A stretch of DNA of 16,674 nucleotides from Pyrodictiaceae archaeon (GCA_027046105.1 JALTZQ010000094.1:1-16674), one strand, 5' to 3'. Counted from the first letter of the stretch, positions 7,138 through 13,982 are shown. The notes: generated by a model not told the origin, from the sequence alone. Translations and numbers: made by a program.

Positions 7138-7296
7138 TCAGTCCTTCAGAATACCGTGCGCATATTCAAACCCGGGGCCTAACAAGATATGAGGAGGTAG
7201 AGCATGTAGATGCTCTGACTTTTCCCTGCAGAGCACTGCAGGCATCCTGGCGACACCTTCTTTGTTGATTGGTTTTCTGGACTCGTCCACAGCCAT
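7138..7296 (-). CDS. Small 52-residue ORF or gene remnant, unknown
   Basis: ATG at 7296 to TGA at 7138-7140. The peptide starts MAVDESRKPINKEGVARMPA and ends PGFEYAHGILKD. It is not recognised. For a gene: the minus strand has TTATAA at about 7325-7330, giving a leader of only a few nt before the ATG. Against: no ribosome binding site, short length and Cys/His/Pro-rich composition. The tail and the GATGAAACCCC just downstream on the same strand loosely recall the 3' end of IS200/IS605 tnpB genes, but no zinc-finger or catalytic motif is visible upstream, so a tnpB remnant is only a guess. Confidence 0.25.
   Translation of the reverse strand: MAVDESRKPINKEGVARMPAVLCREKSEHLHALPPHILLGPGFEYAHGILKD
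7199..7216. repeat. Perfect hairpin, 7-bp stem and 4-nt loop
   Basis: AGAGCAT, loop GTAG, ATGCTCT. A second hairpin of identical geometry starts 8 nt further on. It lies inside the small minus-strand ORF. Confidence 0.55.
7225..7242. repeat. Second perfect hairpin, 7-bp stem and 4-nt loop
   Basis: CCTGCAG, loop AGCA, CTGCAGG. It has the same arm and loop lengths as the hairpin at 7199-7216. The pair could be part of a structured RNA or of a mobile-element end. Confidence 0.55.
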
Positions 7297-7598
7297 AATG
7301 TAGCCTTTATACTACATAATGTACTTATAATCTTAAGTCCAGCATATACTATCACATTATCCTATTCGTAGGAATCTGCGAAGACTTTAAAGATAATTAT
7401 TACTATAGCTTAAAGACGCCACAATAGTCACTCTTAAGGTACTTGAAGCTAGACATATACCGAAAACACAGAGTGTTAAAGAAAATAGGCAAAACCCTCT
7501 AAAATAGACGATTAGTAGCAGAAGTCAAGATTTCGTCATGTGGTTGTTAGCTTGCATACAACCCTCATGATATGGCTAGGGCCTAGAGAATCATGGGG

Positions 7599-7889
7599 CT
7601 AGTCTAAGTATATCCTTACACTGTATACTCCATCTGTTATTGTGATGTGGTGCTTGCCTTGGTATACTCTCAACCCATGCTTCCTAGCCTCCTCCACGAC
7701 TCGCTTTACATCTCTGCAACTTAGCTGTAGGTATGGTGGGTGATAGTCTATCCTTAGTAGGTGCCCAGCCTCAATAGCCTCCCTGGTATGCTTGACTGGC
7801 TCGCAGTACTCTAGCAGAAACCCCATACACTCTGAGATAGCCAGCCCGGGAACAAGCCTTATCATCCTAATCTTGTCCCAATGCCTCAT
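7599..7889 (-). CDS. Unknown 96-residue protein, last gene of the nucleotidyltransferase operon
   Basis: Not recognised. It is a soluble, basic, mixed alpha/beta-looking protein with no signal peptide or membrane segment. An amphipathic helix at about residues 57-72 (CRDVKRVVEEARKHGL) is followed by strand-like RVYQGKHHITITDGVYSVRIYLD at the C-terminus. ATG 7889 lies 19 nt after the stop of the preceding gene in the same direction, so it is probably cotranscribed, although no clear ribosome binding site is seen. A later in-frame ATG (M9) is possible. By position it could be a small partner or antitoxin of the nucleotidyltransferase, but nothing in the sequence itself shows that. Confidence 0.6.
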   Translation of the reverse strand: MRHWDKIRMIRLVPGLAISECMGFLLEYCEPVKHTREAIEAGHLLRIDYHPPYLQLSCRDVKRVVEEARKHGLRVYQGKHHITITDGVYSVRIYLD

Positions 7890-7908
7890 AAGTATTGCGC
7901 CCAGGTCA

Positions 7909-8520
7909 TCACGTGGCTATCATGGTTACTTTTGCTTTCTTTTCCATGCTGGCGAGTAGCTTTGGCAGGTTTCTCCTAGGCACTAGGTACGTCCAGGGAG
8001 CTATTCTTTTACCGTCGAGCTTCTTGACTAGCCCACCGACATGGTAGGTTTTGCCCTTGACCGTCACCCTCTTACCCTCCAACACCACTCTGAGCCTCTC
8101 CCTCTCAAGCTTATCCTTTGGGGGCTCCACCTTGACGATAACCGGCCTGTCCAGGCTTAGTATCTGCTCGGCATAGACTATCCCCCTGTATAGTGTGGCC
8201 TCCCACGCGTAGGGGGAATCATCATCTATGGCGCGCGGAACCCTAGAGACTACACTAGCTTCTCTAAGCGATTTCACCAAAAGCTCTGGCCTCACTGTTA
8301 CTCGGTTCTTCACACTGTAGATGTGCATGGCTGCTGTAAGCCTATAGTCCATCACGTGTCTGGCTGCAACGTAGAGCGCCAGGTACACCCTCTCGCGCTC
8401 CCCGAGCCCTCCAGCCCATCCGGGCAGCTGGACACATATCGCGCAATCACAGTCGGGCTCATCAATACACAGATTCCAAGCCCTAAGAGCAGGCACAAGA
8501 ACACCGAGGTCAACCCTCAT
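7909..8520 (-). CDS. Unknown 203-residue protein with N-terminal Cys cluster, second gene of the nucleotidyltransferase operon
   Basis: Not recognised. Residues 18-29 (CIDEPDCDCAIC) hold four Cys in a Cx5CxCx2C spacing, which suggests a metal or Fe-S site near the N-terminus. Then follows a helical part (about 40-110, rich in Ala, Arg, Tyr) and a basic beta-rich C-terminal third (about 125-203, with KRVTVKGKTYHVGGLVKKLDGK). No membrane segment is seen. Its ATG overlaps the end of the nucleotidyltransferase gene by 11 nt and has a strong GGAGGTG ribosome binding site about 7 nt upstream, so the two are translationally coupled and probably work together. The four Cys could also form disulfides, which is less likely for a cytoplasmic protein. 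Function unknown. Confidence 0.65.
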   Translation of the reverse strand: MRVDLGVLVPALRAWNLCIDEPDCDCAICVQLPGWAGGLGERERVYLALYVAARHVMDYRLTAAMHIYSVKNRVTVRPELLVKSLREASVVSRVPRAIDDDSPYAWEATLYRGIVYAEQILSLDRPVIVKVEPPKDKLERERLRVVLEGKRVTVKGKTYHVGGLVKKLDGKRIAPWTYLVPRRNLPKLLASMEKKAKVTMIAT

Positions 8521-9136
8521 TCGACACCACCTCCCCCTCCTCTACCGGAAACATTTTCTTGATGAAGGCCTCAAGCCTCCTACTCGCAACCACGTACCTT
8601 GAAGGCTCTACCTCGCCAGCAACGCCTCTTAGGAGACTGCGTAGTCTCTGGACATCAACCCTAACACCCATAGCCTTAATGGCGTGGGCTAAGTGCTCGA
8701 TAGGCGAGCCGAGAGCCTTAGCAACCAGTGCAGCATGCCCCTCAAGCACCCTCAACCCTCCAATCATCACTACATGTCTAAGCAGGGCTCTCGGGACAAA
8801 GAAGTCGTGTATAGGGTAGACGATTTCTATGGGCTTACCCGCTTCTATGTAGAAGCCGCCCGACTCCGACCTCCCCACACTAAGACCAAGAGCAAGCATC
8901 CTCTCCTCAACCCTATCATCAAACACTACCATAGGCTCATCCACATATATGTCAACATCCTTGGTCTCATCTAGATACGTTGGCGGAACCCAGCCCTGAA
9001 CTATCAACGCATAAGTACCGACAATCACTGGCCTATAACCCAAGCGCTCAAGCTCCAAGCAAACACTCCTAATAATTCTCTCTAAACCACGCAAACTCTC
9101 ACCCGCACAATGTTTTCTGCCAGCCGCATATAACAC
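8510..9136 (-). CDS. Nucleotidyltransferase-fold protein, MNT/AbiEii-like
   Basis: 208 residues from GTG 9136. Residues 38-66 carry the nucleotidyltransferase core: VGTYALIVQG (the GG/GS-type helix motif) followed by ETKDVDIYVD, with Asp60 and Asp62 as the probable metal-binding pair; KPIEIVYP (about 101-108) supplies a third acid, Glu104. This order matches the AbiEii/MNT-type group, whose known members include toxins that modify tRNA and enzymes that adenylylate proteins. Downstream, residues 115-185 are helical. The Arg that often precedes the DxD motif is not evident. It is the first gene of a three-gene minus-strand operon with a TATA box 25-30 nt before the GTG, hence nearly leaderless. 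The toxin role is inferred from the family and accessory setting; an RNA-modifying or plain housekeeping transferase is possible. Confidence 0.65.
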   Translation of the reverse strand: MLYAAGRKHCAGESLRGLERIIRSVCLELERLGYRPVIVGTYALIVQGWVPPTYLDETKDVDIYVDEPMVVFDDRVEERMLALGLSVGRSESGGFYIEAGKPIEIVYPIHDFFVPRALLRHVVMIGGLRVLEGHAALVAKALGSPIEHLAHAIKAMGVRVDVQRLRSLLRGVAGEVEPSRYVVASRRLEAFIKKMFPVEEGEVVSNEG

Positions 9137-9142
9137 TTATGC

Positions 9143-9160
9143 CTTCAGCTTCCTCTGAAG
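9143..9160. promoter_or_regulatory. Inverted repeat between TATA box and start of the nucleotidyltransferase operon
   Basis: CTTCAG, 6-nt spacer CTTCCT, CTGAAG. It directly abuts the minus-strand TATA box (9161-9169) and ends 6 nt before the GTG at 9136. A regulator bound here would block the polymerase, so it is a repressor-operator candidate. Confidence 0.45.
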
Positions 9161-9169
9161 TTTTAAATC
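9161..9169 (-). promoter_or_regulatory. TATA box of the nucleotidyltransferase operon
   Basis: On the minus strand GATTTAAAA, close to the archaeal TTTAAA core. The predicted transcript start near 9140 leaves a leader of only about 4 nt before GTG 9136, so the first gene is probably leaderless. Confidence 0.6.
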
Positions 9170-9218
9170 TTATGGTGTAAACTGGATTCAAGTTTCTACC
9201 AATACCTCGTTTCGAATG

Positions 9219-9232
9219 GATAACATGTTATC
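9219..9232. promoter_or_regulatory. 14-bp perfect palindrome, candidate operator
   Basis: GATAACATGTTATC is its own reverse complement. It lies between the divergent promoters, 56 nt before the start of the winged-helix protein gene, and is a natural binding site for a dimeric regulator, possibly that protein itself. Confidence 0.5.
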
Positions 9233-9252
9233 AATTTAGGCAACAATTTAGG
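9232..9252 (+). repeat. Tandem CAATTTAGG repeat, probably containing the TATA box
   Basis: CAATTTAGG occurs at 9232-9240 and 9244-9252, 12 nt apart. The second copy has a TTTA core and would place a transcript start near 9273, with a short leader before ATG 9288, so it may serve as TATA box. CTATAG at 9265-9270 is an alternative that would give a leaderless transcript. Confidence 0.4.
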
Positions 9253-9287
9253 GATTCTATGTCACTATAGTTTCAGGGGCGAAGGCT

Positions 9288-10799
9288 ATGCACAGAGGTC
9301 GTCCGAGCTATTTAGAGAATGAGTGGAGGATTAGCAGGATAATGAACGTGCTAGCCGACCTTCAGCAGAGGAAGGGCGATGTCTTAAGGTTCAGCGATAT
9401 ACATGAAGAGTTTGTTAAAGCCGGAATAGTCTCTAACATTAAGCATAGAGGAAACACGAGGAGAATACTAAGACAACTCATTGAAAAGGGATATTTAGAG
9501 CAGGTGGAAAGAGGCAAGTATAGACTGAAGGTAGCACCTAAGCCATTCCAAGTAGCCGAGCTCATTAGGAAGATACGTGAGAAGTATGGAGACAAGATGA
9601 TATACGAGTGGAGAGTTGGCGGACACTTATGGACTCTCGTTGAAGGCATTATATACGGTCTGCCACACAATATAGAGGAAAATCCCGTCTACAAAGCAGT
9701 ATTAGAGGTCTTATTGATAAGGCTCGCCAACATATTCAATGCAATCGTTGAGCTAGGCATAACCGCTAAGATGTCAAAGGATATTAAGAAAGCACCAATA
9801 CCCTACATAGCAGTAAGGGAGTTCATACTAAACAGCTTGTCTCATATCATCGGAGAGCGCTCTGGCATTGATGGAGATGGACTACCTGCTGAGGATATAG
9901 TTGAACTATACAAGATGGTGTTAAAACACATTCCGAGGGAAGTAAATGGACAGCCAATACTAATTGATATAATAAAGGAGTACATCGATGCGGGTGAGAG
10001 GCTACTAAACAAGTCTGTTAATGTCTCGGGATTAATTGATGAAGCGTTAATTGTGAGTGGCGAAGATAAGGAGGTTTGGCGTAAAATTAGAGAGCTGGAG
10101 AAGATTGTGCTTGTCGTCTACCCGCCTAGACACCTAATTGACGAGAATGAAGATGAAAGAGAGCTCTACGAGCTACTAAGGCATTCCATTGAGGAGGGTT
10201 ATAGCGATGCTATGTTATTAGCGCACATGAGAGTTTATGATGAGGAAGTTGTTGAGAGAGTTATGAACTATTTAGAGCCCATGTTAGGCAAGGAGAGAAA
10301 GAATAAACTTATGCGGTTGTACAAGCTGGTGAGGGCAGGAATGATTCTCAATGGCATAATAGCATCCTATTTATCATTTAAGGAGAAGAAAGGAAAACCA
10401 AGGTACATAGAATATGAGGATGACATATTCGGGAAGGTTATAGAAGTCAACGAGTTTGCTGATAAGACTGAAGAAGAGGTTTTATCGGAGCTTAGAAAAG
10501 GATTAGAATATGCGAGAAGACATGGTTACACACTAGAGGACATGATTAAAGGTGTATGGTTAAGTGATTGGTCATCGAATATTGTTCCTAGATTTGTGCT
10601 CTTCTTACACCCTAGGTCTAGGGACATAGTTGGGTTTGTTAAAGAAGCGATAAAGGAGGTTCTTGAAGCCATTGATGTAAGGCTTCCACATAACTTTGAC
10701 GTATTAGTAGAGGATGGTTACAAATTAGTGAAGGAATTAGATGAACTACTGAAGAAGGATTCTGAGAAAGTATTTAATCACCTAGAAAGCCGGAGGTAA
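9288..10799 (+). CDS. Unknown 503-residue protein with N-terminal winged helix
   Basis: Residues about 13-82 look like a winged helix-turn-helix: helix, then FSDIHEEFVKAG, a recognition helix in HRGNTRRILRQLIEKGYL and a wing VERGKYRLK. This suggests DNA binding. The remaining roughly 420 residues are mostly helical and charged, with no recognised domain, nuclease or ATPase motif; the region about 270-330 (ending before NYLEPMLGKE) resembles paired-helix scaffold or sensor proteins. The gene is AT-richer than its neighbours, with more TTA, ATA, GAA and AAA codons, which suggests transfer. It is divergent from the nucleotidyltransferase operon across 151 nt full of operator-like repeats and is probably cotranscribed with the small membrane protein gene that starts 9 nt downstream. 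It could be a regulator of the locus or an effector with a DNA- or RNA-binding head. Confidence 0.65.
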   Translation: MHRGRPSYLENEWRISRIMNVLADLQQRKGDVLRFSDIHEEFVKAGIVSNIKHRGNTRRILRQLIEKGYLEQVERGKYRLKVAPKPFQVAELIRKIREKYGDKMIYEWRVGGHLWTLVEGIIYGLPHNIEENPVYKAVLEVLLIRLANIFNAIVELGITAKMSKDIKKAPIPYIAVREFILNSLSHIIGERSGIDGDGLPAEDIVELYKMVLKHIPREVNGQPILIDIIKEYIDAGERLLNKSVNVSGLIDEALIVSGEDKEVWRKIRELEKIVLVVYPPRHLIDENEDERELYELLRHSIEEGYSDAMLLAHMRVYDEEVVERVMNYLEPMLGKERKNKLMRLYKLVRAGMILNGIIASYLSFKEKKGKPRYIEYEDDIFGKVIEVNEFADKTEEEVLSELRKGLEYARRHGYTLEDMIKGVWLSDWSSNIVPRFVLFLHPRSRDIVGFVKEAIKEVLEAIDVRLPHNFDVLVEDGYKLVKELDELLKKDSEKVFNHLESRR

Positions 10800-10808
10800 T
10801 GATTATCA

Positions 10809-11132
10809 ATGCCAGGCTTCGAACATGGTTTAAATAGAGCCATAGGCTCCTTTTTATCAGGAATTCTTACCGGGTTTATACTAAAGGTATTCTCCATTAC
10901 AGGTTTCATTGATGAATACTTTGTTTCAACATTGATTGTCTTGCTTGGATTAGCTTCCGTACTTGATTATATGACAAAGATGAAATACTGGAGTACTAAT
11001 TACATTCTCGGATTCATATTTGGATATTCGTTAGTAGCCTATACGTTTGGCATTGATATTTTCACACTAATTTTCACACTAATACTGATGCTTTTTGCAA
11101 TATATATTATAGCTAGAAGGGTACTCAAATAA
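10809..11132 (+). CDS. Small multi-pass membrane protein, unknown
   Basis: 107 residues with three to four hydrophobic helices: about 12-29, 37-52, 64-80 and 82-102, ending in the basic tail ARRVLK. It is not recognised. The ATG lies 9 nt after the stop of the 503-residue protein gene, and GGAGGT (10792-10797) overlapping that stop would be its ribosome binding site at 11 nt, so the two are coupled. A closer ATG at 10800 opens only a 12-codon frame. The AT-rich codon use is the same as in the upstream gene, pointing to a shared origin. Pairing of a regulator or sensor with a small membrane protein fits a membrane-acting effector (for example a pore or an abortive-type protein) or a membrane anchor, but this is inference. 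Confidence 0.65.
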   Translation: MPGFEHGLNRAIGSFLSGILTGFILKVFSITGFIDEYFVSTLIVLLGLASVLDYMTKMKYWSTNYILGFIFGYSLVAYTFGIDIFTLIFTLILMLFAIYIIARRVLK

Positions 11133-11214
11133 TCGTTAATTTAAGGATTGAATAGATACTGTTAGCCCTTTTGTCCCTAGTAATGTCTTCATAGAACTTC
11201 TGAGCCGTAGCTAT

Positions 11215-11666
11215 TCACCCCTTAACCGGTATTGTTATTGTTAGGTTTAGTAGCTGTATCGTTATCTTGATTAGCGTTCCTTCTGGTATTAGTTGTGTAT
11301 ATCCGTTGTTCTGCAGTGCATGGTAGTGTACATTCACGTGTGTGCTCTGCTGTACTCTACTATTGTCTAGTTCGTCTCTAGCCCCGTGACGTCTATACTA
11401 TAGTTTCTGGGCAAGACGCCAAATACATATACGTCTAGGTCTACTCCCATTCTCTAAACATAGCCGAAGACAACTATGGCCGAATTGCCTGCTTTAATGG
11501 TCTTGTTCACCGTATACATACCCATGGCCTTCAATATTTAAGGAGTAGAGAAACTTTCTCTATCAACACTCACACCCACATAATGACCTATATCCTCACT
11601 GTTTTGCCCTATCCTATGAACCTCTGGGGGAGGTAGTAAAAAGAGGCTAATCCCGTTATATAGCAT
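11215..11666 (-). pseudogene. Probable decayed gene of a beta-rich, perhaps secreted, protein
   Basis: From an ATG at 11666 one frame reads about 100 codons with protein-like content, interrupted by TAA (11538-11540) and TAG (11454-11456). Pieces include VHRIGQNSEDIGHYVGVSVD, TVNKTIKAGNSAIVVFGYV and DVYVFGVLPRNYSIDVTG. Near 11375-11390 a frame change is needed to continue as HALQNNGYTQLIPEGTLIKI and a strand-rich end (LNLTITIPVKG) with TGA at 11215-11217. The alternating hydrophobic pattern looks like an extracellular beta protein, but the family is not recognised and there is no clear signal peptide. It could be a chance open stretch. It overlaps the promoter of the ribonucleotide reductase gene, so it cannot be an active intact gene. 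Confidence 0.35.
11656..11663 (+). promoter_or_regulatory. TATA box of the ribonucleotide reductase gene
   Basis: TTATATAG is centred about 25 nt before ATG 11687, so the main transcript would be leaderless or nearly so. GGAGGAGG at 11667-11674 (12 nt before the ATG) would be useful only for a longer transcript, for example from a TAAAAAGA box at 11638. Confidence 0.5.
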
Positions 11667-11686
11667 GGAGGAGGACTGCCTAAATC

Positions 11687-13981
11687 ATGCCTAGAGTAGA
11701 AGAGGCTTACTCCCTTATCAAGGAGGTTGCAGGAGAAGTCTTAGGAGTTGACGGCAGCTTTCTCATTAGGAGAATAGAGGAGAAGCTGGGGAGGAAGCCA
11801 GTATCCTGGGGTGAGGCCCTAGATGTCCTTGAAGTGCTAATGACTTCTTGGAGTGTTCTTGATGATTCTTGGGAGAAGAGTGCGCGCCTTCTCCTCCTGG
11901 CAAGGATATATTTTGAAGCCTATGGTTCGTGGAGGAGGATGTTTCCCTTAAAGGGTATAGAGAAAGTGTTGAAGTGGAAGGGGCTCCGCCTCCTCTACGC
12001 CAGGTACCTCTTAAAGAAATATGATGGCTTAGCTGCTGAGACACCTGACGAGCTCGCTCGTAGAGTGGCATCTTACGTGGCTACAGCCGAGTACAACTAT
12101 GGGAGGAGAAGAGAAGCTGAGAAGCTATTCTACGAGCTGATCTCGAGCTTACGCTTTCTCCCTAACAGCCCTACACTGATGAACGCTGGTACGAGGTATC
12201 CCCAGCTAGCAGCATGCTTCGTCATACCATTAAGCGACGATACTGACGCTATCCTAGAGGCTGTACGGGTATCAGCATGGGTCTTTAAGACAGGTGCTGG
12301 AGCAGGCTATGACTTTAGCCCCCTAAGGCCTCGTGGCGCCCCCATCAAGGGGACTGGGGGTGTTAGTAGTGGCCCTGTCAGCTTTATGAGGATTTTCGAC
12401 ACGGTAGCTGACGTCGTTAAGGAGGGAGGTAAGCGGCGTGCCGCCATGATGGGTATCCTCCACGACTGGCATCCCGATGTGCTCGAGTTCATAGAGTCTA
12501 AGTGTAGTGATAAGCCTCTCTTTGAGAACTTCAATATCAGCATTGGCGTCCACGACTCGTTCATGAAGGCTGTACTGGAGGATAGAGAGTGGAGGCTCTA
12601 TGACCCGTCAAGGTGCCTAGGATTAGTGGGGAGCCTCTCAGAAGACTTGTCTAGGCTAGAGGAGTACTGTAAGCCCTCCAAGAAGCTCCCGGCCCGGAGT
12701 ATCCTAGAAAGAGCATCGTACTGTGCATGGCTCTCTGGTGACCCAGGCGTAGTATTCGTAGACACCATAAACCTTCACAATCCAACTCCCCAGCTTGGCA
12801 GGATACATGCTACTAATCCTTGTGGCGAAACACCTCTACTTGGCTGGGAGGCATGCAACCTAGGGAGTATCAATCTTGCACAATACATTGACCGGGAGGA
12901 GAAGAGGATAAAGTGGGATGAGCTGGCTAGAGATGTTGAGGCTGCTGTAAGGTTTCTAGACGATGTCATAGATGTCTCGTGGTATCCTGACAAGCGCATA
13001 GAGGAGGCTGTCAAGAAGACTAGGAAGATAGGCTTAGGGGTAATGGGGTGGGCAGATGCTCTAGCCCTCCTAGGAATACCATACGACAGCCATGACGCAC
13101 TATTCTTAGCAGACAAAGTTATGGAGTTTATAGCGTACCATGCCAGGAAGGCTAGTAATATGCTTGCAGAAGAGAGGAGCCCATACCCGGCCTTCAGCAT
13201 GAGCATACATAGAGAGGGGAGGCTTAACTTTGAACCACAAATACCGGCTAGCGAGATCTATGATGAGTCTAAGGTTTCTAGTAGTGTTAAGGAACTAGTG
13301 GAGGATCGTCCTCCTCTGGACTGGGAGGAGCTGAGGAGAGAAACTAGGAGGGGGACTAGGAATGCCACAGTGACAACTATCGCGCCAACCGGAAGCATAA
13401 GCATTATCGCAGGCGTTAATTCGAGTATTGAGCCCTTCTTCGCGCTAGTATACTTGAGGCACAGCACTATAGGCAGCTGGGTAGAAGTAAACCCCCACCT
13501 CTACAAGTGGCTAAAAGAAAACAATATGCTTAGAAGAGAAGTACTTGAGGAGATAGCTTCTCATGGTGGAGGGATTAGGTGGGCTCCTTGGGCCCCTAAA
13601 GAGCTGAAACTAGTGCTCCCAACAGCTCTAGAAATAAGCTGGGAATGGCATGTAAGAATGCAGGCAGCCTTCCAGAGATGGGTAGACAACGCTGTGAGCA
13701 AGACAATAAACATGCCAAGCAAGGCTAGCCCAGAAGACGTGTACAAAGCATTCATCCTAGCATGGGGGCTGGGCTGTAAGGGAATAACAGTGTACCGAGA
13801 CAAGAGTAGGGAGGCCCAAGTACTGGAGACAGGGAAGGAGATTAGGGAAGTACTAGAAGAGCCGCCTAAGACTCCAAGACACAAGGATAAACAGATCTAC
13901 AACTGGGTTAGGATAGGGAAGAAGGAAGTAATGATAGTACACGAAGACTATGCTGGGGGATGCCCTACATGCAACTCCTAG
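11687..13981 (+). CDS. nrdJ: Adenosylcobalamin-dependent (class II) ribonucleoside-diphosphate reductase
   Basis: It makes deoxyribonucleotides for DNA synthesis, using coenzyme B12 to form a thiyl radical, so no oxygen and no small subunit are needed. The 764-residue protein has the catalytic motif NPCGE: Asn377, radical Cys379 and Glu381. The redox pair is Cys177 (LAACFV) and Cys390 (EACNLGSINL). Other family motifs are FLPNSPTLMNAG (157-168), VFKTGAGAGYDFSPLRPRG, VVKEGGKRRAA and TTIAPTGSISIIAGVNSSIE. The C-terminus GGCPTCNS (Cys759, Cys762) is the usual mobile thiol pair that re-reduces the active site. The N-terminal 90 residues are helical and do not show the ATP-cone pattern, so overall-activity control by dATP may be absent. 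No intein is present. It is transcribed alone, with GGGGTTTTCCCC right after the stop. Confidence 0.95.
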   Translation: MPRVEEAYSLIKEVAGEVLGVDGSFLIRRIEEKLGRKPVSWGEALDVLEVLMTSWSVLDDSWEKSARLLLLARIYFEAYGSWRRMFPLKGIEKVLKWKGLRLLYARYLLKKYDGLAAETPDELARRVASYVATAEYNYGRRREAEKLFYELISSLRFLPNSPTLMNAGTRYPQLAACFVIPLSDDTDAILEAVRVSAWVFKTGAGAGYDFSPLRPRGAPIKGTGGVSSGPVSFMRIFDTVADVVKEGGKRRAAMMGILHDWHPDVLEFIESKCSDKPLFENFNISIGVHDSFMKAVLEDREWRLYDPSRCLGLVGSLSEDLSRLEEYCKPSKKLPARSILERASYCAWLSGDPGVVFVDTINLHNPTPQLGRIHATNPCGETPLLGWEACNLGSINLAQYIDREEKRIKWDELARDVEAAVRFLDDVIDVSWYPDKRIEEAVKKTRKIGLGVMGWADALALLGIPYDSHDALFLADKVMEFIAYHARKASNMLAEERSPYPAFSMSIHREGRLNFEPQIPASEIYDESKVSSSVKELVEDRPPLDWEELRRETRRGTRNATVTTIAPTGSISIIAGVNSSIEPFFALVYLRHSTIGSWVEVNPHLYKWLKENNMLRREVLEEIASHGGGIRWAPWAPKELKLVLPTALEISWEWHVRMQAAFQRWVDNAVSKTINMPSKASPEDVYKAFILAWGLGCKGITVYRDKSREAQVLETGKEIREVLEEPPKTPRHKDKQIYNWVRIGKKEVMIVHEDYAGGCPTCNS

Positions 13982-13982
13982 A

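Larger units (their letters stand above)
7092..7598. other. AT-rich intergenic stretch with a short ORF and hairpins
   Basis: This 507-nt region has no gene of normal size. It holds the 52-codon minus-strand ORF and twin hairpins listed separately. About 7310-7560 is AT-rich with stops in all frames, and no tRNA, repeat array or recognisable gene remnant was seen there. It marks the left border of the accessory island. Confidence 0.5.
11133..11686. other. Intergenic region with a decayed gene and the ribonucleotide reductase promoter
   Basis: The 554 nt hold no intact plus-strand gene. A minus-strand frame with two stops and one frameshift fills most of it and is listed separately. The right end has the promoter of the ribonucleotide reductase gene. 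The remaining 80 nt on the left contain a CCTTTTGTCC (11166-11175) that may end the transcript of the membrane protein gene. Confidence 0.45.

Noticed and set aside
7165..7173. TTCAAACCC resembling a tRNA T-loop
   Set aside because: The flanking 5-nt arms do not pair and no acceptor, D or anticodon arm can be formed around it.
7542..7563. GGTTGT/ACAACC inverted repeat with 10-nt loop
   Set aside because: A 6-bp stem with a large loop in AT-rich sequence is expected by chance and has no linked promoter or T tract.
8323..8974. Plus-strand open frames opposite the nucleotidyltransferase operon
   Set aside because: They are short, Pro/Ser/Leu-rich, lack ribosome binding sites and oppose frames with better protein character.
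11665..11694. ATG at 11665 after the TATA box of nrdJ, followed by GAGGAGGAC
   Set aside because: It is out of frame with nrdJ and ends after nine codons.
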